From Azoarcus sp. DD4 (GTDB taxonomy: Bacteria > Pseudomonadota > Gammaproteobacteria > Burkholderiales > Rhodocyclaceae): a stretch of DNA of 64,000 bases. This document shows, piece by piece, positions 59,142-64,000 of this stretch. The stretch covers positions 3,906,001 through 3,970,000 of the forward strand of contig NZ_CP022958.1 in NCBI RefSeq assembly GCF_006496635.1, in the 5' to 3' direction. Made by a program: the position numbers and the translations under genes. Position 1 is the stretch's first letter. Every line of letters begins with the position of its first letter. A model generated the notes under the pieces. It ran no database searches. It saw only the letters and a list, made by a program, of their open reading frames with translations, and was not told the DNA's origin.

Positions 59142-59738
59142 ATGTCCACGCCATTGCCGAACCGGCCCGTCGCCACGACGCGCGGGGGACCGCTGCGGAT
59201 GCTCCTGATCGCCTTCCTCACCGCCACCGTGGCCGCCTGCGCCAGCCCGCCGCAACGCCGGGTGGTGCAGCGCATGCCGGAAGTGACGCCGCCCGACACC
59301 GAAGTTGTGGCCTACCCGCTGCAGCGCCAGAGCGAACGGGTGATCCGCCAGGATCGCTACGAATGCTACCTGTGGGCGGTGCGTCAGAGCGGCTACGATC
59401 CGGCACAGACCCGCCCCACCGCGCCGCCGCCGACGCCCCGCGTGCTGCCCAATCCACCCGTCGGTTACGACACCGCGGCCGGAGCCATCACCGGCGCGGT
59501 AATCGGTGCCGCGGTCGCAAATCCGCACAACACCGGCCAGGGCGCGGCCATCGGCGCGGCCGTCGGCGCGGTTGCCGGCGCCGCTTCCGACGCGGCGCGC
59601 GAGGCCCAGGCCCAGCGCATCGAAGACGCCTATGCCGAACGTGCGGCCCGAACCAGCTACGGCAACTGGCGGCAGGCGGAAAACTATCGCCGCGCCCTGT
59701 CCGCCTGCCTCGAGGGGCGCGGATACTCGGTCCGCTGA
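59142..59738 (+). CDS. Glycine-zipper lipoprotein
   Basis: A 198-residue lipoprotein with a lipobox in ATVAAC (Cys about 33) after an unusually long N-region. The first conserved block is DRYECYLWAVRQSGYDP (about 70-86). The middle (about 108-150) is a glycine zipper with AAGAITGAVIGAAVA and GQGAAIGAAVGAVAGAAS, typical of outer-membrane or periplasmic assembly-prone segments. The C-terminus is YRRALSACLEGRGYSVR. Blocks one and three recur in the next gene. AGGAGG precedes the ATG at 59142; a start at 59100 was rejected. Function unknown. Confidence 0.75.
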   Translation: MSTPLPNRPVATTRGGPLRMLLIAFLTATVAACASPPQRRVVQRMPEVTPPDTEVVAYPLQRQSERVIRQDRYECYLWAVRQSGYDPAQTRPTAPPPTPRVLPNPPVGYDTAAGAITGAVIGAAVANPHNTGQGAAIGAAVGAVAGAASDAAREAQAQRIEDAYAERAARTSYGNWRQAENYRRALSACLEGRGYSVR

Positions 59739-59767
59739 ACCCGCACGGCCAGACAAGGAGAAGCGTG

Positions 59768-60439
59768 ATGATCCGATCCAGAATTGCATTGCCCGCGCGC
59801 TTGCTGGCAGCCGCCCTGTGCGCGCTTGCGCTCGTTCCGCTCGCCGCGCAGGCCGATCCGCGCGACGAGCGCGGCCGCGACCACTGGCCCGAGCGGCGCT
59901 TTCGCGATGTCCCCCACAGCCGCGGCACGGTGGTCCCGCGCCTGCCGCACAGTCATCGCACCATCATCTACGGCGGCATTCCCTATTACTTCGACGGCGG
60001 TTTCTGGTACCGCCCCTGGGGCGGCAACTTCGTCGTGGTGGCACCGCCCGTCGGCATCGTGCTGCCCATCCTGCCCAACGGCTACGTCACCCTGAACATC
60101 GGTGGCCGCGTCTATTACCGGCACGACGACGTCTATTACATGCGGCGCAACGACGGCTACATCGTGGTCGATCCGCCGTTGCAGGAGCATCCGGACGAGG
60201 ACGACGAGGGGCGCAGCACGCCCCTTCCGCGCGACGAACTGTTCATCTATCCGAACCGGAACCAGGGCGAACGGCAGCAGGGCAACGACCGCTTCGAATG
60301 CCATGAATGGGCCGTCGGCCAGACCGGCTACGACCCCACGCTGGCCGGTGGCGGCAGCGGATATTCGCCGGCGCACCGCAGCGACTACCTGCGCGCGCTG
60401 AGCGCCTGCCTGGAGGGGCGCGGCTACACCGTGCGCTAA
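59768..60439 (+). CDS. DUF6515-like exported protein sharing a C-terminal module with its neighbour
   Basis: A 223-residue exported protein with a signal peptide (about 1-29, ending AAQA). A Tyr/Gly-rich middle (IIYGGIPYYFDGGFWYRPWG, VIVLPILPNGY-like hydrophobic segment, YYRHDDVYYMRRNDGYIVVDPP) resembles DUF6515. The last 55 residues contain DRFECHEWAVGQTGYDP and YLRALSACLEGRGYTVR, nearly the same as in the gene 30 bases upstream. AAGGAG precedes the ATG at 59768; GTG 59765 is also possible. It probably works with that lipoprotein in the envelope. Its stop overlaps the convergent gene by four bases. Confidence 0.7.
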   Translation: MIRSRIALPARLLAAALCALALVPLAAQADPRDERGRDHWPERRFRDVPHSRGTVVPRLPHSHRTIIYGGIPYYFDGGFWYRPWGGNFVVVAPPVGIVLPILPNGYVTLNIGGRVYYRHDDVYYMRRNDGYIVVDPPLQEHPDEDDEGRSTPLPRDELFIYPNRNQGERQQGNDRFECHEWAVGQTGYDPTLAGGGSGYSPAHRSDYLRALSACLEGRGYTVR

Positions 60440-60744
60440 CCGCCGCCCTTCTGCATGCCGCGGTCGAGCAGCATCAGCAGCCGCCGACGGGCGGGTTCGT
60501 CACCCACCTCGAAGCGGTAATCGACGCCCAACTGCGGCAGCTCGAACAAACCCAGCCTTCGCAGCGGCAAGACCTGCAGGCCGATGACCAGGGCCACGCC
60601 GTCGCCGGCCACCCGCAGCACGCCTTCGACGGCCGAACCCGACACTGCCGGCCAGCTCGCCCGCAGGTCGCGCTCGAACTGGGCCGGCGTGGCGCTCACG
60701 AGGCGTTCGAAGCGGGACGGCACCGGCCCATGGAGGAAAGCCAT
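60436..60744 (-). CDS. Small protein of unknown function ending the AOR operon
   Basis: A 102-residue soluble protein, no signal or membrane segment. From the ATG at 60744 it runs MAFLHGPVPSRFERLV, then FERDLRASWP, a hydrophobic strand-rich core (GDGVALVIGLQVLPLRRLGLF) and a basic tail. A TTG at 60771 overlapping the MoaD-like gene is an alternative start. It lies 13 bases after that gene, at the position where a last AOR-operon gene is found in Aromatoleum-type clusters. I do not recognise its fold. A maturation or cofactor-insertion role is a guess from position only. Confidence 0.55.
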   Translation of the reverse strand: MAFLHGPVPSRFERLVSATPAQFERDLRASWPAVSGSAVEGVLRVAGDGVALVIGLQVLPLRRLGLFELPQLGVDYRFEVGDEPARRRLLMLLDRGMQKGGG

Positions 60745-60757
60745 CCCGCCGGGGCCT

Positions 60758-61009
60758 TCAACCGCCGGCAATCGGCGGCCAGATCGCCAGTTCGTCGCCG
60801 TCGGCCAGGCGCCGGCGCACCCGCTCGGCCGGCGGTACGAAGACCCCGTTCACCAGCACCAGGTGCGCGCTCTTCTCCGGCACCCGGTAGCGGTGCACCA
60901 GGTCCGACACGGTCGTGCCCTCCTCCACGTCCAGCTCGAGCCGGTTGCCCTTGCGCTCCGGCGGCAGGTAGTCGGTGAGCGAGGCGAAGAGCTTGAAGGC
61001 GATCTTCAT
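60758..61009 (-). CDS. MoaD/ThiS-like sulfur-carrier protein of the AOR operon
   Basis: An 83-residue beta-grasp protein ending in WPPIAGG; the C-terminal GG is where sulfur is loaded as thiocarboxylate. Central residues VEEGTTVSDLVHRYRVP and LVLVNGVFV, then DGDELAIWP, follow the MoaD family. It lies 12 bases after the FAD-subunit gene, and in tungsten-AOR operons such a protein probably supplies sulfur for the dithiolene of the pterin cofactor. Its placement argues for an AOR-dedicated carrier rather than the general MoaD. Confidence 0.85.
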   Translation of the reverse strand: MKIAFKLFASLTDYLPPERKGNRLELDVEEGTTVSDLVHRYRVPEKSAHLVLVNGVFVPPAERVRRRLADGDELAIWPPIAGG

Positions 61010-61021
61010 GGCGGGACGGCC

Positions 61022-62299
61022 TCAGCGCGCCAGCGCCATCGGCTGCGAGCGCGCGATGTAGGCGTCGACGAAGGCAAGCGGCGCGGCAAGCAGCCTGTCC
61101 TTCCATTCGCCCAGTTTCACCTGCCCGTGGATCAACCCGCGCAGTGCGCCGACATGCTCGGTCAGCCCGATCGAAGTGGCGCCGATCAGCACGTCGTCCT
61201 TGAACTGCAGGCTGAGGTAGCGGCTGCGCGCTTCGTCCACATGCTCGACGCCGACGCCGCCCTTGTCGGCCGCCTCGCCCCACCACTGGCCGAAGGAGGT
61301 CGAGATCAGGCCCAGGGTGTCGAGCACGTTGATCGCCAGCACGCCGTTGAGCTCGGTCGCATGCCCGGCCATGTTGAGCGCGGCCACGCGCGCCTGGTCC
61401 GCCGCATTGGGCTGGATGGCGGCGACCAGGTGCGCGCCGGTGAAGAGGTCGGGCGCCTCGGCGACGTCGCCGGCGGAAAAGATGCCGGGCACGCTGGTTT
61501 CCAGCCTAGCATCGACCAGCACGCCCTTGGCCACGTGCACACCGGTGCCTTCGAGAAAGGCGACGTTGGGCGCCACCCCGGCGGCGACGATGACGAGGTC
61601 GCAATCGAGCGTGTCGCCGGTCGTCAGCGTCACGGTCAACGGCGCGGCGGCACCCTCGCCGCTGCCGCGATCGATGCGGCTGACCCCGGCATTGGTGACG
61701 ACGCGGATGCCCTTGTTCTCCACCCAGCGCTTGATCATGCCGCCGGCCTGCGGCGTCATCATCCGCGGCACCATGCGGTCGCCCATCTCCACCACGGTGA
61801 GTTCGACGCCGCGCTTGGCGAGCGCCTCCATGATGATGCAGCCGATGAAGCCGGCTCCGAGCTGCAGCACCCTCGCGCCCGGTTTGGCATAAGCGGCGAT
61901 CGCCCGCGCATCGTCCAGCGTCCAGCAGGTTTGCACCTCGGGCAGGTCGACACCGGGAATCGGCGGACGCACCGGATGCGAGCCGGTGGCGATCAACAGG
62001 CGGTCGTAATCCTCGAAGTGGCCGTCGAAGAACAGCACCCGGCGCTTTTCGGTGTCGAGCGCCACCGCGCGGCCGCGCAGCTGACGGATGCGCAGCTTGT
62101 CGAAATGGCCTTCACCCTTGCGCAGATAGGTGCCGCGCTCGTCGATGTTCTCTTCCAGCAGGTAGGGAATCGCCATGCGCGAATACGGCGGCGCATCCTC
62201 GTTGCCGACCAGCACGATCTCGTCCTGCGGCGCCACGCGGCGCAAGGTTTCGGCAGCCACCACGCCGGCGGGGCCGTTGCCGAGTATCAAGTGTTTCAT
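61022..62299 (-). CDS. aorC: FAD/NAD(P)-dependent oxidoreductase, AOR complex subunit
   Basis: A 425-residue two-dinucleotide-binding flavoprotein. The first fold is LILGNGPAGVVAAETL at the N-terminus and the second is VLQLGAGFIGCIIMEAL (about 145-160). YSRMAIPYLL near 40 and FSAGDVAEAPDLFTG near 270 are class-typical. In Aromatoleum the tungsten AOR works with an electron-transfer Fe-S subunit and an NAD-reducing FAD subunit; gene order here (catalytic subunit, then this, then MoaD-like) matches that arrangement. Symbol by analogy. Confidence 0.82.
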   Translation of the reverse strand: MKHLILGNGPAGVVAAETLRRVAPQDEIVLVGNEDAPPYSRMAIPYLLEENIDERGTYLRKGEGHFDKLRIRQLRGRAVALDTEKRRVLFFDGHFEDYDRLLIATGSHPVRPPIPGVDLPEVQTCWTLDDARAIAAYAKPGARVLQLGAGFIGCIIMEALAKRGVELTVVEMGDRMVPRMMTPQAGGMIKRWVENKGIRVVTNAGVSRIDRGSGEGAAAPLTVTLTTGDTLDCDLVIVAAGVAPNVAFLEGTGVHVAKGVLVDARLETSVPGIFSAGDVAEAPDLFTGAHLVAAIQPNAADQARVAALNMAGHATELNGVLAINVLDTLGLISTSFGQWWGEAADKGGVGVEHVDEARSRYLSLQFKDDVLIGATSIGLTEHVGALRGLIHGQVKLGEWKDRLLAAPLAFVDAYIARSQPMALAR

Positions 62300-62318
62300 G
62301 GGAAATCCTCGATGGCAG

Positions 62319-62382
62319 GCCGCCTTCAGCCATGCGGTTGAAGGCGGCGATCATCATCCCGGGCGGCGGGCCGGAGCCCGCC
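62319..62382 (-). repeat. Two hairpins between AOR catalytic and FAD-subunit genes
   Basis: GCCGCCTTCA (62319-62328) pairs with TGAAGGCGGC (62339-62348), and GGCGGGC (62365-62371) with GCCCGCC (62376-62382). Both lie in the 109-base gap inside the operon, with no T-run. They may slow 3' decay of the catalytic-subunit mRNA or lower expression of downstream genes. Confidence 0.55.
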
Positions 62383-62408
62383 CCCGATGCAGACCCGCAA
62401 CGGGCCGG

Positions 62409-64000
62409 TCAGAGACCGAGACGTGCCAGCGTGTCCGCCGTCGGCACGCCCTCGGGCGTCCAGCCGCGCACCTGGTAGTACTCCGGCAGCATCTTCGCGA
62501 GGCCGTTCACCAGCCCCTTGGCCGGACCGGTCTTGGCCGGTTCGGTGGTCAGGCGCGGCGGCAGGTTGTCGTCCTTGGCGGTGAAGCCGGCGGCGTTGTT
62601 GAACTGGCGCTCCATGTTCCAGATGCGCTCGCCCACCTCGTTCAGCTTGTCCATGCTCCAGTCGCCTTCGCAGGCGGCGGCCAGCTGCGGCTGCACGTCG
62701 GCCAGCGTCCAGGCGAAGCTGGTAAACACGCAGATGCCAGCCGAATCGAACACCGCGGTCGCATCCTGGAAGGCCTTCACCAGTTCCGGCTTGCCCTCGG
62801 TGACGAGCGGATCGGTCTTCACCGGGATGCCCAGCACTTCGGAGGCGACGGTGTAGCCGCGCAGGTGGCAGGCGCCGCGGTTGGAGGTGGCATAGGCCAG
62901 ACCCATGCCCTGGATGCCGCGCGAGTCGTAGGCGGGGAATTCCTGCCCCTTCACGCTCATCGACAATTCGGGGTGGCCGTACTTTTCGCACAGGCGCTTG
63001 GAGCCGAGGCCGATGTCCTTGCCGAAGCCCTCGCCGGCGGCGGTCATCTCCACCAGCTTCGCCAGCGCCTCGGCCGAACCGAAGGGCGCGTCGATGCCGA
63101 TCTGCTCCTTGGTCAGCACGCCCATGTCGTAGAGCTCCATCACCGCGCCTATGGTGGCGCCGAAGGAGATCGGGTCCATGCCTTGCTCGTTGCAGATCAG
63201 GTTGGCGTACTGCAGCGCCTCGAGGTCGCCGACGCCGTTGGCCGCGCCCAGCGCCCAGGCCGCCTCGTACTCCAGACCGCCGGAGGCACCCCAGTACTTG
63301 GGACTGTTCTTGACGGTGAAGTGGCCCTTGTCGATCTCGGAGATGCGGCCGCAGGCGATGGTGCAGCCGAAGCAGGCGGCATTGGTCACCAGATGCGCCT
63401 TGCCGTCGGTCGGCCGCTTCTCGTGCATGGCTTCGGCGGAGATCTTGCCGGCGTCCTCGAACTGCACGTCGCGGTGATTGCGGGTGGGCAGTGCGCCGAT
63501 CTCGTTGATCACGTTCATCAGCACCTGGGTGCCGTACTTGGGCAGGCCCTGGCCGGTGACGGCGTTGTCGGCAAGCACCTTCTTGGCGTCGGTGGTCGCC
63601 TTGAGGAAGGCGCCGAAATCCTTGATCCCGGATACGCCCTTGGTGCCGCGCAGCGCCACCGCCTTGAGGTTCTTCGAGCCCATCACCGCGCCCACGCCGG
63701 AACGCCCGGCGGCACGATGCAGGTCGTTCACCACGCAGGCAAACAGCACCTGGTGCTCGCCTGCGCTGCCGATCGACGACACCCGCACCAGCGGATCCTG
63801 CAGCTCGTGCTTGATGGTTTCTTCGGTTTCCCAGCAGCTCTTGCCCCACAAGTGTCCGGCGTCACGCAACTCGGCCTTGTCGTTCTCGATGTAGAGATAG
63901 ACCGGCTTGGGCGATCTGCCTTCGAAGACGATCATGTCCCAGCCGGCGAACTTCAGCTCGGCGCCGAAGAAACCGCCGGAGTTGGAACAGGCGATCGCGC
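62409..64000 (-). CDS. aorB: Aldehyde ferredoxin oxidoreductase, tungsten-type catalytic subunit (5' end outside window)
   Basis: The visible 529 residues run to the window end without a start; the full family length is about 600-620, so some 80-90 N-terminal residues are missing. Motifs include GGFFGAELKFAGWD, the pterin-binding GRSGVGAVMGSKNLKAV, a cysteine cluster NAACFGCTIACGR (ligands of the 4Fe-4S cluster), SNRGACHLRGY and the late DSAGICVF. These are hallmarks of W-bis-pterin aldehyde oxidoreductases, which oxidise aldehydes to acids. Heads an operon with the FAD subunit, MoaD-like carrier and a small unknown protein. The Fe-S subunit gene would lie beyond the edge. Confidence 0.9.
   Translation of the reverse strand, partial: AIACSNSGGFFGAELKFAGWDMIVFEGRSPKPVYLYIENDKAELRDAGHLWGKSCWETEETIKHELQDPLVRVSSIGSAGEHQVLFACVVNDLHRAAGRSGVGAVMGSKNLKAVALRGTKGVSGIKDFGAFLKATTDAKKVLADNAVTGQGLPKYGTQVLMNVINEIGALPTRNHRDVQFEDAGKISAEAMHEKRPTDGKAHLVTNAACFGCTIACGRISEIDKGHFTVKNSPKYWGASGGLEYEAAWALGAANGVGDLEALQYANLICNEQGMDPISFGATIGAVMELYDMGVLTKEQIGIDAPFGSAEALAKLVEMTAAGEGFGKDIGLGSKRLCEKYGHPELSMSVKGQEFPAYDSRGIQGMGLAYATSNRGACHLRGYTVASEVLGIPVKTDPLVTEGKPELVKAFQDATAVFDSAGICVFTSFAWTLADVQPQLAAACEGDWSMDKLNEVGERIWNMERQFNNAAGFTAKDDNLPPRLTTEPAKTGPAKGLVNGLAKMLPEYYQVRGWTPEGVPTADTLARLGL

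Noticed and set aside
1..64000. CRISPR array, tRNA or rRNA genes, insertion sequences, prophage or integron
   Set aside because: None seen. Gene order is housekeeping-like and no spaced direct repeats, transposase motifs or tRNA cloverleafs were recognised by eye; a tRNA search program would settle the tRNA point.

Overview
The window is 64 kb of very GC-rich chromosome from a betaproteobacterium, most likely of the Azoarcus/Aromatoleum/Thauera group (Rhodocyclales). Three things point there. The housekeeping clusters have proteobacterial order: lptD-surA-pdxA-rsmA, dusB-fis-purH-purD-hemF, rpsP-rimM-trmD-rplS and lptG/lptF back-to-back with pepA-holC-valS. A DUF2486-like gene sits between holC and valS. 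The right end carries a tungsten-type aldehyde ferredoxin oxidoreductase (AOR) operon like that of Aromatoleum. I see no rRNA or tRNA genes, insertion sequences, prophage, integrase or CRISPR array. Gene density is high and the strand pattern is clean.

Layout. 1-650: end of oligopeptidase A (prlC) and a DUF4124/glutaredoxin-like exported protein. 660-4049: an ammonium-transporter-like domain fused to PAS-PAS-GGDEF-EAL, a candidate ammonium-to-c-di-GMP sensor. 4226-9330: a polyamine-type ABC importer operon led by an FCD-type GntR regulator. 9818-12290: exonuclease III, an alpha/beta hydrolase, a Crp/Fnr regulator and a small DUF2892 membrane protein behind a TGTAA-N6-TTACA dyad. 12345-22425: outer-membrane biogenesis genes (lptD, surA) with pdxA and rsmA, divergent from the peptidoglycan-recycling pair amgK-murU and from pepP-ubiH. 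22523-39595: core housekeeping (dusB, fis, purH, purD, hemF, a SulP permease, rpsP-rimM-trmD-rplS, lptGF, pepA, holC, valS). 40033-47240: the complete type IV pilus minor-pilin/pilY1 operon. 47259-54384: a TetR-controlled efflux operon (NodT-type outer-membrane factor, HlyD, RbbA-like double ATPase-permease, YhhJ-like permease, TetR) with a perfect operator inside its promoter spacer. 54619-56971: tusA, bepA and moaC.

57000-64000 is the most distinctive part. A stand-alone 72-residue Nif11-domain protein sits behind a sigma-54 -24/-12 element with an IHF consensus site upstream. Next comes tungstate-type tupB-tupC with no tupA beside it. A pair of neighbouring envelope proteins share a split C-terminal module. 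Last is an AOR operon: catalytic subunit cut by the window end, FAD/NAD oxidoreductase, MoaD-like sulfur carrier and a small unknown protein. moaC, tupBC, the MoaD-like protein and tusA lie near the tungsten enzyme. This is consistent with a local grouping of pterin-cofactor, tungstate and sulfur-transfer functions, though co-regulation is inference.

Start sites were chosen from Shine-Dalgarno-like sequences, operon overlaps and family N-termini. All long antisense reading frames under GC-rich genes were treated as shadows. Function calls rest on recognised motifs and gene order, not on database searches.
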